DNA of 64,000 bases from Stenotrophomonas indicatrix (lineage in GTDB: Bacteria; Pseudomonadota; Gammaproteobacteria; Xanthomonadales; Xanthomonadaceae), in NCBI GenBank assembly GCA_041545745.1, contig CP168152.1:680001-744000 (forward strand), written 5' to 3'. The notes under the pieces were generated by a model, which saw only the letters and a program-made list of their open reading frames with translations, did no database searches and was not told the DNA's origin. Position 1 is the first letter of the stretch, and the number at the start of each line of letters is the position of its first letter. The translations under genes were made by a program, and so were the position numbers. Below are positions 36,273 to 47,463 of this stretch, piece by piece.

Positions 36273-37591
36273 TGAACGACCTGTCGCACCAGGCAACACG
36301 CCTTGAGGCCATCGGTGGCAGCTACGACAAGTGGCTGCTCGGCGCGATGATCGCGCTCACCGGGCTGGGCGTGGTGATGGTCGCGTCCAGTTCGATCGCG
36401 TTGATGAGCAGCCCGTTCTACTACCTCAACCGCCACCTGATCTTCCTGGCGGTCGGCATCGCGCTCGCCATCATGGCCGCGCGTACCGAGCTGAAGACCA
36501 TCGAGCAGTACAACCAGATGCTGCTGCTGGGCTGCTTCGCGCTGCTGGTGGTGGTGTTCGTTCCCGGCCTGGGCAGCAGCGTCAACGGTGCCCGCCGCTG
36601 GATCAACCTGGGCATCTCCAAGTTCCAGACGGTCGAAGCGGTGAAGGTGCTCTACATCGTCTGGCTGTCCAGCTACCTGGTGCGCTTCCGCGACGAGGTC
36701 AATGCCACCTGGCCGGCGATGCTCAAGCCGCTGGGCGTGGCCGGTGCGCTGGTGGTACTGCTGCTGCTGCAGCCCGACTTCGGTTCGTCCACCCTGTTGC
36801 TGGCGATCACCGCCGGCATGCTGGTGCTGGGCGGGGTGAACATGCCGCGCATGTCGATGCCGGTGGTGTTCGGCCTGGTGGGCATGAGCGCGCTGGCGAT
36901 CATCGAGCCGTACCGCATGCGCCGCATCACCTCCTTCCTCGACCCGTGGGCTGACCAGCAGGGCGACGGCTACCAGCTGTCCAACGCGCTGATGGCGGTG
37001 GGCCGTGGCGAGTGGACCGGCGTCGGCCTGGGCAACTCGGTGCAGAAGCTGTACTACCTGCCCGAGGCGCATACCGACTTCATCTTCTCGGTCACCGCCG
37101 AGGAATTCGGTTTCCTCGGCACCTGCACGATCGTGGCCCTGTATGCGCTGCTGGTCGGCCGCACGTTCTGGCTGGGCATGCGCTGCGTGGAAATGAAGCG
37201 CCACTTCTCCGGCTACATCGCCTTCGGCATCGGCCTGTGGATCAGCATGCAGACCTTCGTCTCGATCGGCGTGAACCTGGGCATCCTGCCGACCAAGGGC
37301 CTGACCCTGCCGCTGATTTCGTCGGGCGGTTCGTCGGTGCTGATGACCTGCGTGGCGATGGGCCTGCTGCTGCGCGTGTCGTATGAGCTGAAGCGTGCCG
37401 AACGCCGCCAGGCCGTGCGCATGGGCGCTGCCGACGATGTGGCTGGCCCGGCTCCGGCCGATGCGCCAGCCGCACCGGTGGCAAAGAGCGTGCCGATGGC
37501 CGCCGAACCGGCTGCGGCCGAGCCAGCCGCCGTGCGCGGCACCAGCCGCTTGCAGTCGCGTGTCGAACCTACCTTCGGGAGGCTCGGATGA
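36272..37591 (+). CDS. ftsW: Septal peptidoglycan glycosyltransferase FtsW
   Basis: A 439-residue SEDS-family membrane polymerase that works with FtsI. It has about ten hydrophobic segments and the family motifs [43 protein letters not shown] and [19 protein letters not shown] Pro-Ala-rich cytoplasmic tail of about 45 residues follows the last membrane segment. The start overlaps mraY by one base and the stop overlaps murG by four. Confidence 0.96.
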
Positions 37592-38676
37592 GCGCGGTCC
37601 AGAACAATGCCCGGCCGGTGATGATCCTGGCCGGTGGTACCGGCGGGCACATCTTCCCGGGCCTGGCCGTGGCCCGCGTGCTGCGCGCGCGCGGCGTGCC
37701 GGTCACCTGGATGGGTGCCGATGGCGCCATGGAAACCCGCCTGGTTCCGCAGCACGACATCCACATCGATACGCTGGCCATCACCGGTCTGCGCGGCAAG
37801 GGCAAGTTGGCGCTGCTGGCCGCACCGTGGCGGCTGATGCGCGCGCTGCGCGCAGCCGGCCTGATCATCCGTGATCGCCAGCCGCGTGCGGTGGTCGCCT
37901 TTGGTGGCTTCGCGTCCGGTCCCGGTGGCATGGCCGCGCGTCTGCACGGCCTGCCGTTGATCGTGCACGAACAGAACCGCGCGCCGGGCCTGACCAACCG
38001 CATCCTGTCGCGCTACGCGCGCCGCCTGCTGACTGGTTTCCCGGGCACCTTCGCTGCACGCGAGGAATTCGTGGGCAACCCGGTGCGCGCCGAAATCGCC
38101 GCCGTCGCGCCGCCGGAACAGCGGCTGGCTGATCGCAGCGGTCCGCTGCGCCTGTTGGTACTGGGCGGCAGCCAAGGCGCACGCGCCCTCAACAGTGGCG
38201 TGCCGCAGGCACTGGCCGCGCTCGGTGCGCAGGTGCCGGTGGTGGTGCGTCACCAGAGTGGCGAGAAGCTGCATGCCGAGGCGGTCGAGGCCTATGCCAA
38301 GGCTGGCGTGCAGGGCGAAGTGACGCCCTTCATCGCCGACATGGCTGAAGCTTTTGCCTGGGCCGACCTGGTGGTGTGCCGTTCCGGCGCCTCCACGCTG
38401 GCCGAACTCTGTGCGGTTGGCATCGGCAGCGTGCTGGTGCCATTCCCCGCTGCTGTCGACGATCACCAGACCCGCAATGCGGAGTACCTGGTCGAGCGCG
38501 ACGCGGCCGTATTGCTGAAGCAGGACGAAACGCTGGCAGACGGCATTGCCGCGCTGCTGCGTGATCTGTCCGAAAATCCCGCCCGCCGCATGCAGATGGC
38601 GCAAGCCGCGCGTGCCCTGGCCAAGGTCGATGCCGCCGAGCGCATCGCCGATATCATTCTCGAGGAAGCTGTATGA
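37588..38676 (+). CDS. murG: Lipid II synthase MurG (GlcNAc transferase)
   Basis: A 362-residue GT28 glycosyltransferase that adds GlcNAc to lipid I on the cytoplasmic face of the membrane. The glycine-rich loop [16 protein letters not shown] is at the N-terminus. [37 protein letters not shown] and [18 protein letters not shown] form the acceptor and donor sites. The TGA overlaps the ATG of a 15-codon ORF that leads to murC. Confidence 0.96.
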   Translation: MSAVQNNARPVMILAGGTGGHIFPGLAVARVLRARGVPVTWMGADGAMETRLVPQHDIHIDTLAITGLRGKGKLALLAAPWRLMRALRAAGLIIRDRQPRAVVAFGGFASGPGGMAARLHGLPLIVHEQNRAPGLTNRILSRYARRLLTGFPGTFAAREEFVGNPVRAEIAAVAPPEQRLADRSGPLRLLVLGGSQGARALNSGVPQALAALGAQVPVVVRHQSGEKLHAEAVEAYAKAGVQGEVTPFIADMAEAFAWADLVVCRSGASTLAELCAVGIGSVLVPFPAAVDDHQTRNAEYLVERDAAVLLKQDETLADGIAALLRDLSENPARRMQMAQAARALAKVDAAERIADIILEEAV

Positions 38677-38720
38677 AGAAGGCACGCTCCAGCGCCTGCC
38701 CTGCGCGAGGCCGCGCATGA
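38673..38720 (+). CDS. Possible 15-codon coupling ORF between murG and murC
   Basis: ATG at 38673 overlaps the murG stop as ATGA. The frame encodes [15 protein letters not shown] and stops at 38718-38720, overlapping the murC ATG, again as ATGA. It exactly spans the only gap between coupled genes in this part of the cluster. It may let ribosomes pass from murG to murC by reinitiation; a product function is not implied and chance is possible. Confidence 0.3.
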   Translation: MKKARSSACPARGRA

Positions 38721-40153
38721 TCCGCCGCCTGCATGACACCAACGATCTGGTGCGCGCGTTCCCGCGCGTGCATTTCGTCGGCATCGGTGGCACCGGCATG
38801 AGCGGCATCGCCGAAGTGATGCTGACGCTGGGCTATGAAGTGTCCGGCTCGGACAACGCCGACAACGCTGCCACCCGGCGCCTGGCCGGCCTGGGCGCGC
38901 GCATCATGCGCGGCCATTCCGCTGCCAACGTGCTGGGCACCGACTGCGTGGTGGTCTCCAGCGCGATCCGCGAAGACAACCCGGAGCTGATGGAAGCACG
39001 CAGCCAGCGCATTCCGATCATGCCGCGCGCGGCGATGCTGGCCGAACTGATGCGTTTCCGCCGCGGCATCGCCGTGGCCGGTACCCATGGCAAGACCACC
39101 ACCACCAGCCTGACCGCTGCGGTGCTGAGCGAAGGCGGGCTGGACCCGACCTTCGTGATCGGTGGCCAGCTGCTGGCGGCCGGCGCCAACGCCAAGCTCG
39201 GCGGAGGCCAGTGGCTGGTGGCCGAGGCCGACGAGAGCGATGGCAGTTTCCTGCGCCTGAATCCGTTGATGTCGATCATCACCAACATCGATGCCGATCA
39301 TCTGGAGAATTACGGCAACGATTTCGCCCGCGTGCAGGCGGCGTTCGCCGAGTTCCTGCAGCGCCTGCCGTTCTACGGCCTGGCAGTGCTGTGCATCGAC
39401 GATCCGGAAGTGGCCGCACTGGCCGCCAAGACCCCGCGCCACGTGATGAGCTACGGCATGAGCCCGCAGGCCGACGTGCGCGCCGAGAACGTGGTGCAGG
39501 AAGGTTCGCGCATGCGCTTCACCCTGCGCCTGCCGCAGGGCACCAGCCAGGAAGTGGTGCTGGCACTGCCGGGCAAGCACAACGTGCTCAATGCGCTGGC
39601 CGCTGCGGCGGTGGGCTGGCAGCTGGGTGTGTCTCCGGACACGATCGCGCGTGCGCTGGCCAGCTTCGCTGGCGTCGGTCGCCGCTTCAACGATCTGGGC
39701 GAAGTGACCACCGCCAGCGGTGCCAAGATCCGCATCATCGACGACTACGGTCACCATCCGAGCGAGCTGGAAGCCGTGTTCGCCGCTGCCCGTGGTGGCT
39801 GGGCCGACAAGCGCCTGGTGGTGGCCTTCCAGCCGCACCGTTACAGCCGTACCCGCGATCAGTTCGACAAGTTCGCCGCCGTGCTGTCGAGCGTCGATGC
39901 GCTGGTGCTGAGCGAGGTCTACCCGGCCGGCGAAGAGCCGATCGCCGGCGCCGATTCGCATGCGCTGGCCCGCGCCATCCGTGCGCGTGGCCGCAGCGAG
40001 CCGGTGGTGGTCGGCAAGGCGTCCGAACTCGCCACCGTGCTGCCCGACGTGCTGCAGGACGGTGATCTGCTGCTGATGATGGGTGCCGGCGACATCGGCG
40101 CCGTCGCCAGTCATATTGCAGTGGAAGGCTTCAAGGCGGAGGGCGAGGCGTGA
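38717..40153 (+). CDS. murC: UDP-N-acetylmuramate-L-alanine ligase
   Basis: A 478-residue first Mur ligase, adding L-Ala to UDP-MurNAc. The ATG at 38717 gives [10 protein letters not shown] and then the nucleotide-binding [16 protein letters not shown]; the upstream frame is in murG. The ATP loop [38 protein letters not shown] and [14 protein letters not shown] are all typical. It overlaps ddlB by 4 bases. Confidence 0.97.
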   Translation: MIRRLHDTNDLVRAFPRVHFVGIGGTGMSGIAEVMLTLGYEVSGSDNADNAATRRLAGLGARIMRGHSAANVLGTDCVVVSSAIREDNPELMEARSQRIPIMPRAAMLAELMRFRRGIAVAGTHGKTTTTSLTAAVLSEGGLDPTFVIGGQLLAAGANAKLGGGQWLVAEADESDGSFLRLNPLMSIITNIDADHLENYGNDFARVQAAFAEFLQRLPFYGLAVLCIDDPEVAALAAKTPRHVMSYGMSPQADVRAENVVQEGSRMRFTLRLPQGTSQEVVLALPGKHNVLNALAAAAVGWQLGVSPDTIARALASFAGVGRRFNDLGEVTTASGAKIRIIDDYGHHPSELEAVFAAARGGWADKRLVVAFQPHRYSRTRDQFDKFAAVLSSVDALVLSEVYPAGEEPIAGADSHALARAIRARGRSEPVVVGKASELATVLPDVLQDGDLLLMMGAGDIGAVASHIAVEGFKAEGEA

Positions 40154-41154
40154 GCACGCTGACCTTCCCGCCGCTGCGCAGCACCGACCCGGCCGTGTTC
40201 GGCCGCGTCGCCGTGCTGCTCGGTGGCAGCTCCAGCGAACGTGAAGTGTCGCTGGATTCGGGCCGCAACGTACTCGAAGCACTGCAGTCGCGCGGTGTCG
40301 ATGCGGTCGCCATCGATGGCATTCCGGCGCTGGCCAAGGCGTTGGCGGCCGGCGGTATCGATCGCGTGTTCAACATCCTGCACGGCCACAACGGTGGTGG
40401 TGAGGATGGCATCGTGCAGGGCCTGATGGACGCGTTCGGCGTGCCCTACACCGGCTCCAACGTGCTGGGCTCGGCGTTGAGCATGGACAAGATCCGCACC
40501 AAGCAGGTGTGGCTGTCGCTGGGCCTGCCGACCCCGCAGTACCGCGAAGTACACGGAGGTACGAGTGCCGCGGGAGGCAGGATGCCGGGAGCGGCCGAAA
40601 AGAATGTCCACGCGCTGGCGGCCGAGCTCGGCCTGCCGGTGGTGGTCAAGCCGGCCAACGAAGGCTCCAGCGTGGGCATCAGCCGGGTCACCGACGAGGC
40701 CGGCCTGGACGAAGCCGTGGCCCTGGCCGCGCGTTACGACGGCCAGCTGCTGATGGAGCAGATGGTGGTGGGTGACGAGCTGACCGTGGCCATCCTCGGC
40801 GATGTCGCGCTGCCGTCGATCCGCATCGTGCCCAAGGGCCAGTGGTACGACTACAACGCCAAGTACATCGCCGAAGACACCCAGTACCTGTGCCCGGGCC
40901 TGGATGGTGATGACGAAGCAGAGATCCGCCGCATCGCGCTGGCGGCCTTCCGCGCGGCCGGTTGCCGTGGCTGGGGTCGCGTGGATGTGATGCGTGACCG
41001 CGCCAGCGGCCGCTTCTTCCTGCTGGAAGTGAACACCGCGCCGGGCATGACCAGCCACTCGCTGGTGCCCAAGGCGGCCGGGCAGGCCGGCATCAGCTTC
41101 GAGGAGCTGGTGTGGCGCGTGCTGGAACAGACCCTGGAGGCATCGCACGCATGA
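40150..41154 (+). CDS. ddlB: D-alanine-D-alanine ligase
   Basis: A 334-residue ATP-grasp enzyme making D-Ala-D-Ala for MurF. A GTG start overlaps murC (GTGA). Motifs are [50 protein letters not shown] and [17 protein letters not shown]. Between about residues 135 and 155 there is a Gly/Ala-rich insertion ([17 protein letters not shown]) relative to the E. coli enzyme as I recall it. The stop overlaps the ftsQ ATG. Confidence 0.96.
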   Translation: MSTLTFPPLRSTDPAVFGRVAVLLGGSSSEREVSLDSGRNVLEALQSRGVDAVAIDGIPALAKALAAGGIDRVFNILHGHNGGGEDGIVQGLMDAFGVPYTGSNVLGSALSMDKIRTKQVWLSLGLPTPQYREVHGGTSAAGGRMPGAAEKNVHALAAELGLPVVVKPANEGSSVGISRVTDEAGLDEAVALAARYDGQLLMEQMVVGDELTVAILGDVALPSIRIVPKGQWYDYNAKYIAEDTQYLCPGLDGDDEAEIRRIALAAFRAAGCRGWGRVDVMRDRASGRFFLLEVNTAPGMTSHSLVPKAAGQAGISFEELVWRVLEQTLEASHA

Positions 41155-41900
41155 ACGCGGTGCTGCGCATCTTCGTCTGGCTGTTGGCACTGTCGATGGT
41201 TGCACTGCCGGTAGTGGCCGTGGTCAATGGCTGGGTCGGCGCCGAGCGCTGGCCACTGGCGAAGCTGCGCGTGCACGGTGAGTTCAAGCGGGTGCCGCCG
41301 GAACAGCTGCAGCAGGTGCTGCTGCCGTATGCGCATGCCGGCTTCTTCGCGGTGAAGCTGCAGGACGCGCAGGACGCATTGGAAAAACTGCCGTGGGTGG
41401 AAAGCGCGCAGGTGCGCAAGCAGTGGCCGGACGTGCTGGAAGTGACGCTGGTCGAGCACAAGCCGTTCGCGCGCTGGGGCGAAGGCCGCCTGCTGTCCGA
41501 GCAGGGCAAGCTGTTCCCCACGCCGAAGAAGCTGGCCGACCTGCAGCTGCCCGAGCTGGATGGCCCGGACAGCCAGACCGAAGAAGTGGTCAAGCTGTAC
41601 AACGATTCGCGCGCGCTGTTCGCGCCGGCTGGCGTCGACGTGCGCCGGCTGACCATGGACGCGCGCGGCAGCTGGTCGCTGCTGCTGAGCAACGGCACTG
41701 AAGTGGTGGTCGGCCGCGATGACGCGCGTTCGCGCCTGCAGCGCTTCGTGCGCGTGCTGCCGCAGCTGGCCAACCAGGCCGCGCCGATCGAGCGCGCCGA
41801 CCTCCGATATACCAATGGTTTCACGCTGAGCTGGGGCACTCCGGCCGCCCCCGCCAATGCACCGGGCACCCCGGCAAGAAGGACGCAGGAAAGAACATGA
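41151..41900 (+). CDS. ftsQ: Cell division protein FtsQ
   Basis: A 249-residue bitopic protein with one N-terminal transmembrane segment ([20 protein letters not shown]), a POTRA domain ([34 protein letters not shown]) and the beta domain with [15 protein letters not shown]. It links FtsL/FtsB to the divisome. The ATG at 41151 overlaps the ddlB stop; its own stop overlaps ftsA. Confidence 0.94.
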   Translation: MNAVLRIFVWLLALSMVALPVVAVVNGWVGAERWPLAKLRVHGEFKRVPPEQLQQVLLPYAHAGFFAVKLQDAQDALEKLPWVESAQVRKQWPDVLEVTLVEHKPFARWGEGRLLSEQGKLFPTPKKLADLQLPELDGPDSQTEEVVKLYNDSRALFAPAGVDVRRLTMDARGSWSLLLSNGTEVVVGRDDARSRLQRFVRVLPQLANQAAPIERADLRYTNGFTLSWGTPAAPANAPGTPARRTQERT

Positions 41901-43132
41901 ATCGCAAGGGTGACAAATCGCTGATCGTCGGCTTGGATATCGGCACCTCCAAGGTGGTGGCGCTGGTGGGCGAGTATTCGCCGGGCAACCCGATCGAAGT
42001 GATCGGCATCGGCTCCCATGAGTCGCGCGGCCTCAAGCGCGGCGTGGTGGTGGATATCGAATCGACCGTGCAGTCGATCCAGCGCGCGGTTGAAGAAGCC
42101 GAGCTGATGGCCGGCTGCGAGATCCGCTCGGTGTACGCCTCCATCTCCGGCAACCACGTGCAGTGCAAGAATTCGCCCGGCATCGTGCCGATCCGCGACG
42201 GCGAAGTGACCTGGGGCGACCTGGATCGCGTGCTGGACGCGGCCAAGGCGGTGGCGATTCCGGCCGACCAGAAGATCCTGCATGCGATCCCGCGCGAGTA
42301 CGTGCTGGACGATTCGCAGGAAGGCATCCGCAACCCCGTCGGCATGACCGGCGTGCGCCTGGAGGTGCATGCGCACCTGGTGGTGTGCGCGCAGTCGGCC
42401 GCCGCCAACATCAGCAAGTGCGTGCAGCGCTGCGGCCTGCAGGTGGACGACCTGGTGCTGTCCTCGCTGGCCTCCAGCGTGGCGGTGCTGACCGCCGACG
42501 AGCGCGAGCTGGGCGTGGTGCTGGTCGACATGGGCGCCGGCACCACCGACATCGCGGTGTTCGTGCAGGGCGCGATCTGCCATACCGCCTCGCTGCCGAT
42601 CGCCGGCGACCACGTGACCAACGACATCGCGCACATGCTGCGTACGCCCACCCCGGAAGCCGAGCAGATCAAGGTGCGCTACGCGTGTGCCCTGGCCCAG
42701 CTGGCCACCGCCGAGGAGAGCATCCAGGTGCCGTCGGTCGGTGATCGTCCGCCGCGCCGCATGCCGCGCCACGCGCTGGCGCAGGCAGTGCAGGGCCGCT
42801 ACGAAGAAATCTTCGAAATGGTGCAGGCCGAACTGCGCCGCTCCGGCTTCGAGGAACTGGTGCGCGCCGGCATGGTGCTGACCGGTGGTGCCTCGAAGAT
42901 GGAAGGCGTGGTCGAACTGGCCGAGGAAATGCTGCAGATGCCGGTACGCGTGGGCATCCCGCAGCACGTTACCGGGCTGGGCGAAGTGGTTGGCAACCCG
43001 GTGCACGCCACCGGCGTGGGCCTGCTGCTGATGGGCAGCCAGATCGAGCATCCGCGCCGGCCGTCGCTGCCGACCGGTCGCGCTGGAAGCATGTTCAAGA
43101 AACTCAAGACCTGGTTCCGCGGCGAATTCTGA
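41897..43132 (+). CDS. ftsA: Cell division protein FtsA
   Basis: A 411-residue actin-like ATPase that tethers FtsZ to the membrane. The nucleotide-binding motifs are [30 protein letters not shown] and [15 protein letters not shown]. The C-terminal amphipathic membrane-targeting helix is [15 protein letters not shown]. Its start overlaps ftsQ by 4 bases, while a gap of about 160 bases separates it from ftsZ. Confidence 0.96.
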   Translation: MNRKGDKSLIVGLDIGTSKVVALVGEYSPGNPIEVIGIGSHESRGLKRGVVVDIESTVQSIQRAVEEAELMAGCEIRSVYASISGNHVQCKNSPGIVPIRDGEVTWGDLDRVLDAAKAVAIPADQKILHAIPREYVLDDSQEGIRNPVGMTGVRLEVHAHLVVCAQSAAANISKCVQRCGLQVDDLVLSSLASSVAVLTADERELGVVLVDMGAGTTDIAVFVQGAICHTASLPIAGDHVTNDIAHMLRTPTPEAEQIKVRYACALAQLATAEESIQVPSVGDRPPRRMPRHALAQAVQGRYEEIFEMVQAELRRSGFEELVRAGMVLTGGASKMEGVVELAEEMLQMPVRVGIPQHVTGLGEVVGNPVHATGVGLLLMGSQIEHPRRPSLPTGRAGSMFKKLKTWFRGEF

Positions 43133-43165
43133 CGCGGAACCTGCACCACCCGGGCTCGCCCGGTT

Positions 43166-43200
43166 GCAACACCGGCAACACGACGCAACACCGGCAACAC
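43166..43200. repeat. 16-bp tandem direct repeat in the ftsA-ftsZ gap
   Basis: GCAACACCGGCAACAC occurs at 43166-43181 and again, identically, at 43185-43200, separated by GAC. It lies upstream of the ftsZ ribosome site (GAGGA near 43282) and could be a regulatory site or a replication-slippage product. Confidence 0.75.
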
Positions 43201-43293
43201 ATAACCCACACAGCCGCAACGACGGCATGCAGCACGAAGGCAGGACGCCTGAACGCCCATGCAATCGAAAGCGGATACAACGAGGACACGGAC

Positions 43294-44529
43294 ATGGCGC
43301 ATTTTGAACTGATCGAAAAGATGGCACCCAATGCGGTGATCAAGGTGGTTGGCGTGGGCGGCGGCGGCGGCAATGCCGTGGCGCACATGGTCAACTCGGC
43401 GGTGGATGGCGTGGAATTCATCACCGCCAACACCGACTCGCAGGCCATCAAGAATTGTGGTGCCAAGCTGCAGCTGCAGTTGGGTACCAATGTCACCAAG
43501 GGCCTGGGCGCAGGCGCGAATCCGGAAGTCGGCCGCCAGGCTGCGCTGGAAGACCGCGAGCGCATCATGGACGCGCTGCAGGGCGCGGACATGGTGTTCA
43601 TCACCGCTGGCATGGGTGGTGGCACCGGTACCGGCGCTGCGCCGGTGGTGGCACAGCTGGCCAAGGAAATGGGCATCCTGACCGTGGCTGTGGTCACCAA
43701 GCCGTTCCCGTTCGAAGGCCGTCGCCGCATGCAGGTCGCGCTGAAGGGCATCGAAGAACTGAGCCAGCACTGCGACTCGCTGATCACCATCCCCAACGAG
43801 AAGCTGATCACCGTGCTGGGTCGCAACGCGACCATGATCCAGGCCTTCCGTGCCGCCAACGACGTGCTGCAGGGCGCCGTGCAGGGCATCGCCGACCTGA
43901 TCGTGCGTCCGGGCCTGATCAACGTCGACTTCGCCGACGTGCGCACCGTCATGTCCGAAATGGGCCTGGCGATGATGGGTACCGGTACCGCCCGCGGCGA
44001 TGACCGCGCGCAGGCCGCGGCCGAGTCGGCCATCCAGAACCCGCTGCTGGACGATGTGAACCTGGCCGGTGCCAACGGCATCCTGGTCAACATCACCGCC
44101 GGCGCCGACTTCACCATGGCCGAGTTCGACGAGATCGGCCGCACCATCGACGGCTTCGCTTCGGAAGACGCGACCGTGGTGGTGGGTACCGTGCTCGATC
44201 CGGACATGCAGGACGAAGTGCGCGTGACCGTGGTCGCCACGGGCCTGAACCGCGTCTCGGCCAGCAAGACCCAGCGTCCGGGCGAGCGTGCACCGATCAA
44301 GCTGGTCCGCAACGCCACCACCGGCCAGCCGGAGTTCGGCGAGTTCGACAACGGCGGCGATGCAGTGTCCAAGGCCGTCGGCGGCATGGGCCTGGGCCTG
44401 CGTCGGGCCAGCAGCGACAGCGTGGCGGCTTCCAGCCCGTCGGCTCCGGCCTCCTCGGCCCCGGCCGCGGCGGAACTGCCGAACGATTACCTGGACATCC
44501 CGGCGTTCCTGCGCCGCCAGGCGGACTGA
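43294..44529 (+). CDS. ftsZ: Cell division protein FtsZ
   Basis: The 411-residue tubulin-like GTPase that forms the Z ring. The N-terminus has [20 protein letters not shown] and the GTP loop [14 protein letters not shown]. The T7 region is [11 protein letters not shown]. After a variable Ser-Ala-Pro linker the conserved C-terminal peptide [14 protein letters not shown] binds FtsA and ZipA. It is preceded by GAGGACACGGAC before the ATG and separated from lpxC by 205 bases. Confidence 0.97.
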   Translation: MAHFELIEKMAPNAVIKVVGVGGGGGNAVAHMVNSAVDGVEFITANTDSQAIKNCGAKLQLQLGTNVTKGLGAGANPEVGRQAALEDRERIMDALQGADMVFITAGMGGGTGTGAAPVVAQLAKEMGILTVAVVTKPFPFEGRRRMQVALKGIEELSQHCDSLITIPNEKLITVLGRNATMIQAFRAANDVLQGAVQGIADLIVRPGLINVDFADVRTVMSEMGLAMMGTGTARGDDRAQAAAESAIQNPLLDDVNLAGANGILVNITAGADFTMAEFDEIGRTIDGFASEDATVVVGTVLDPDMQDEVRVTVVATGLNRVSASKTQRPGERAPIKLVRNATTGQPEFGEFDNGGDAVSKAVGGMGLGLRRASSDSVAASSPSAPASSAPAAAELPNDYLDIPAFLRRQAD

Positions 44530-44538
44530 TCGACGCTG

Positions 44539-44560
44539 CCCGGGGCTTGTCCCCCCCGGG
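44539..44560 (+). terminator. Weak hairpin after ftsZ
   Basis: CCCGGGG can pair with CCCCGGG across an 8-base loop. There is no T tract, so it may only slow transcription into lpxC. The following 170 bases contain further short GC-rich hairpins and, near 44702, TTAATCTACT, a possible -10 region for lpxC. Confidence 0.3.
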
Positions 44561-44734
44561 TTGCGCCACCATGTCCTGAAAACGCGGGCGCCGGGCCAGG
44601 ATGGGCCCGGCCGCCCTGCTTCACGCGCGTCCTACCGGCGCGCCGGTGTGTCCTGCCGGCGGCTTTTACCGGCGTTTCAGCCGGGGTAGGGGACCCTGCG
44701 TGTTAATCTACTGTGTCACTTCCGGTCGTCCCCC

Positions 44735-45646
44735 ATGATCCAGCAACGCACCCTCAAGAACACGATCCGCGCCACCGGCGTAGGCCTGCACAGCGGCGAC
44801 AAGGTCTACATGACCCTGCGTCCGGCGCCGGTCAACCATGGCATCGTGTTCCGGCGCGTGGATCTGGACCCGGTAGTGGAAGTGCCTGCGAAGGCCGAAC
44901 TGGTCACCGAAGTGACCCTGTGCACTGGCCTGACCTGCAACGACGCCAAGATCCAGACCGTCGAACACCTGATGTCGGCCCTGGCCGGCCTGGGTGTGGA
45001 CAACATCATCGTCGAACTGTCCTCGGCCGAGCTGCCGATCATGGACGGTTCGTCCGGCCCGTTCGTGTTCCTGCTGCAGTCGGCAGGCATCGTGGAACAG
45101 GATGCGCCCAAGCGCTTCATCCGCGTGCTGAAGACCGTGGAAGTGACCGAGGGCGACAAGGTGGCCCGCTTCACCCCGTATGAGGGGTACAAGCTGGGCT
45201 TCACCATCCAGTTCGACCACCCGATGATCCCGGCCAAACAGTCGCGCCAGGAAATCGAGTTCTCGACGATGGCCTACACCAAGGAAATTTCCCGCGCGCG
45301 CACCTTCGGCTTCATGCGCGACCTGGAATACATGCGCGAGCGCAACCTCGGCCTGGGCGGTTCGATGGACAACGCCATCGTGCTCGATGAGTTCCGCGTG
45401 CTCAACGAAGACGGCCTGCGCTACGCCGACGAATTCGTGCGCCACAAGATCCTCGATGCGATCGGCGACCTCTATCTGGCCGGTGGCCAGGTGCTGGGCG
45501 CCTACGAGGGCTTCAAGTCCGGCCACGCGCTCAACAACAAGCTGGTGCGGGCGCTGATGGCCGATGCCACCGCCTGGGAATGGGTCACCTACGACTCGCC
45601 GGCGGTGCCGGACCCGGTGGTGTATGCCACGCCGGCCTATGCCTGA
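44735..45646 (+). CDS. lpxC: UDP-3-O-acyl-N-acetylglucosamine deacetylase
   Basis: A 303-residue zinc enzyme for the committed step of lipid A synthesis. The motifs are [32 protein letters not shown] (first zinc histidine), [12 protein letters not shown] and [19 protein letters not shown] (further zinc ligands), then [12 protein letters not shown]. It closes the dcw cluster as in other proteobacteria and is followed by a strong terminator. Confidence 0.97.
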   Translation: MIQQRTLKNTIRATGVGLHSGDKVYMTLRPAPVNHGIVFRRVDLDPVVEVPAKAELVTEVTLCTGLTCNDAKIQTVEHLMSALAGLGVDNIIVELSSAELPIMDGSSGPFVFLLQSAGIVEQDAPKRFIRVLKTVEVTEGDKVARFTPYEGYKLGFTIQFDHPMIPAKQSRQEIEFSTMAYTKEISRARTFGFMRDLEYMRERNLGLGGSMDNAIVLDEFRVLNEDGLRYADEFVRHKILDAIGDLYLAGGQVLGAYEGFKSGHALNNKLVRALMADATAWEWVTYDSPAVPDPVVYATPAYA

Positions 45647-45671
45647 TTGCGCAAATTGTTGAATTTGAATG

Positions 45672-45706
45672 AAAAAACGCCGCCTTCCAGGGCGGCGTTT
45701 GCGTTT
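45672..45706 (+). terminator. Rho-independent terminator after lpxC
   Basis: An AAAAAACGCCGCC arm pairs with GGCGGCGTTT across a 6-base loop, followed by GCGTTT. It ends the cluster. The following 220 bases up to dciA contain GTTGTTTTAACAAC (45803-45816) and an isolated TAGGAT (45846), but no gene that I can support. Confidence 0.85.
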
Positions 45707-45926
45707 CCGACCTTAGTCGAGGCACTGGCGCAGCCGGTGACGCGACGACCGGGCCGAGGTCACGGTTTTGTGAACCTGTCGGATCGGAAGCCTGAATTTA
45801 ACGTTGTTTTAACAACAATCTAACGACTGCCCCACCGGGGCCAGCTAGGATGCGACCCGGCCCCCGAAATGTTTCACGCTGCGGTGACACGCGCGACGGG
45901 GAGTGGAGCAGGACGCTCCGCTGCTT

Positions 45927-46376
45927 TCAGGTTTCCCGCTTCGGTTTCGAAGGAAGGTCCTGCAGAGCTGCCAAGGCGTCGCGTAGCCCTTTGTGCGTGG
46001 CGGCTGAAACTGCGTGGGGTCCATTCCGGTTGTCGAGCGCTGGGGAGCGCGTGGGAGTGGGAGACGCAGTCTTGACGGTCACCTTGGTGGCCTTCAGCCC
46101 GATGGACCGGGCCGCGTCGAGCAACTGGGCTTCGGCAAGCCGCAACTTGGCATGCCAGACCGGGGACTCGACGAGAAAAACGAGGTGTTCCCCGTCCACA
46201 TTGGCCAGCCGGCAACGGCTGCGCAGAGGTGGCGGCAACTGGGGGCGCAACTGACGGTCCAGCGCGTCGAGCCATAGGGCACGCCGCAGCGGGTTCCCGC
46301 TTTTGTCCGCCATCACTACATCCAGGGCCGGTTTCGGTCTGGATGCGGGACGAACGCTGGATTTCGGCTCAGACAT
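45927..46376 (-). CDS. dciA: DciA-type replicative helicase loader (DUF721)
   Basis: A 149-residue protein of the DUF721 family; DciA loads DnaB in bacteria that lack DnaC/DnaI. The core is recognisable in DALDRQLRPQLPPPLRSRC, LVFLVESPVWHAKLRLAEA and LLDAARSIGLKATKVTVKTA. A disordered basic N-terminus and a C-terminal tail flank it. It is divergent from the M23 peptidase gene with only 12 bases between starts, so their promoters overlap. Location next to secA is typical. Confidence 0.85.
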   Translation of the reverse strand: MSEPKSSVRPASRPKPALDVVMADKSGNPLRRALWLDALDRQLRPQLPPPLRSRCRLANVDGEHLVFLVESPVWHAKLRLAEAQLLDAARSIGLKATKVTVKTASPTPTRSPALDNRNGPHAVSAATHKGLRDALAALQDLPSKPKRET

Positions 46377-46388
46377 GAAAACTCACTG

Positions 46389-47342
46389 ATGGCATTCAAA
46401 AAGATCGTAATCAAAACGCGTGAAGGACAGGCCAAATCGGCGCTCACGCGTTTGCGGTTCTACTTCGAGGACCGCCCCCGAGCCCTGCTGGGCAGCGTGC
46501 TCGGCGCAGGTTGCATTATCGGCCTTGCCGGCGGCATTGGCGCCAGTGCGCTCAATGATTCGCGCCTGCAGGCCAAGGTCGACCGCCAGGAGGCCGAGCT
46601 GGCCAAGGTCCAGCGCGATGCGCAGACCCAGGTCAACGCGCTGGCCGCCCGCCTCGGCGAGCTGCAGGCACAGGCCACCCGCCTGAACGCCCTGGGCGAG
46701 CGACTGACCCAGATGGGCAAGCTGGAAGACGGCGAATTCGACTTCAACGAGACCCCCGGCCTCGGTGACGGCGATGCCGGCGGCCCGACTGCCGACATCC
46801 CGGTGAAGGACGTCAACGCCGACTTACAGATGCTGGAGCAGCGCTTCGCTGCTTCAGGCCGCCAGTTGTCGGTGATGGAATCGCTGATGTTCGACCACCA
46901 GCTGCAGCAGAACGCCGTGCCCTCGCGCATGCCGATCCGCAACAGCTATGTCACTTCCGGCTTCGGTACCCGTGCCGACCCGTTCGGTCGCGGTGCTGCC
47001 ACCCACAAGGGCATGGACTTCCACGCCCGCGTTGGTGACCCGGTGATGTCGGTGGCCGACGGCGTGGTCAGCTTCTCCGGGGTCAAGGGCGGCTACGGCA
47101 ACGTGGTCGATGTCGACCACGGCAATGGCTACGTCACCCGCTACGCGCACAATTCGCGTCTGGTGGTGAAGGTCGGCGACCTCGTCCGTGCCGGCCAGGA
47201 AGTGGCCAAGGCCGGTTCCACCGGTCGTTCGACCGGCGCCCACGTGCACTTCGAGGTGTGGGAGAACGGCAACGTGGTCAACCCGCGCAAGTTCCTCGGC
47301 GATGGCGGAAATACCCCGGTCGGGCGCATCACCCGCGGTTGA
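46389..47342 (+). CDS. M23 family (LytM) metallopeptidase
   Basis: A 317-residue envelope protein. It has an N-terminal cytoplasmic stretch, one transmembrane segment (LLGSVLGAGCIIGLAGGIGA), a periplasmic coiled coil (about 60-115) and a C-terminal LytM domain. The domain has the zinc motif HKGMDF near residue 215 and HVHFEVWENG near 290, so it keeps metal ligands and is probably a DD-endopeptidase or a regulator of amidases. Homologues often precede secA. It diverges from dciA. Confidence 0.93.
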   Translation: MAFKKIVIKTREGQAKSALTRLRFYFEDRPRALLGSVLGAGCIIGLAGGIGASALNDSRLQAKVDRQEAELAKVQRDAQTQVNALAARLGELQAQATRLNALGERLTQMGKLEDGEFDFNETPGLGDGDAGGPTADIPVKDVNADLQMLEQRFAASGRQLSVMESLMFDHQLQQNAVPSRMPIRNSYVTSGFGTRADPFGRGAATHKGMDFHARVGDPVMSVADGVVSFSGVKGGYGNVVDVDHGNGYVTRYAHNSRLVVKVGDLVRAGQEVAKAGSTGRSTGAHVHFEVWENGNVVNPRKFLGDGGNTPVGRITRG

Positions 47343-47346
47343 TCCA

Positions 47347-47387
47347 CGGGTCGGATCCCTTCCGCGCCGCGGAAGGGCTCTGACCCG
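47347..47387. repeat. GGGTC...GACCC palindrome
   Basis: CGGGTCGGATCCCTTCCGCG pairs with its inverse arm GCGGAAGGGCTCTGACCCG with two mismatches. It directly follows the M23 gene and may serve as its terminator. It belongs to the family at 21051, 27901, 51350, 51399 and 56863. Confidence 0.85.
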
Positions 47388-47463
47388 ATCCGGATGATTC
47401 CGCGACGATTGCGACCCGATGGCGCTTGATGCAGGGTTGAAACCCCTGCCGCCCATCCCAAGC

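Noticed and set aside
40548..40605. Gly/Ala-rich insertion in Ddl as a captured repeat
   Set aside because: It is not palindromic and matches none of the repeat families here; probably ordinary loop variation.
45707..45926. Small RNA or promoter between lpxC and dciA
   Set aside because: GTTGTTTTAACAAC and TAGGAT are suggestive, but no -35/-10 pair or terminator defines a transcript.
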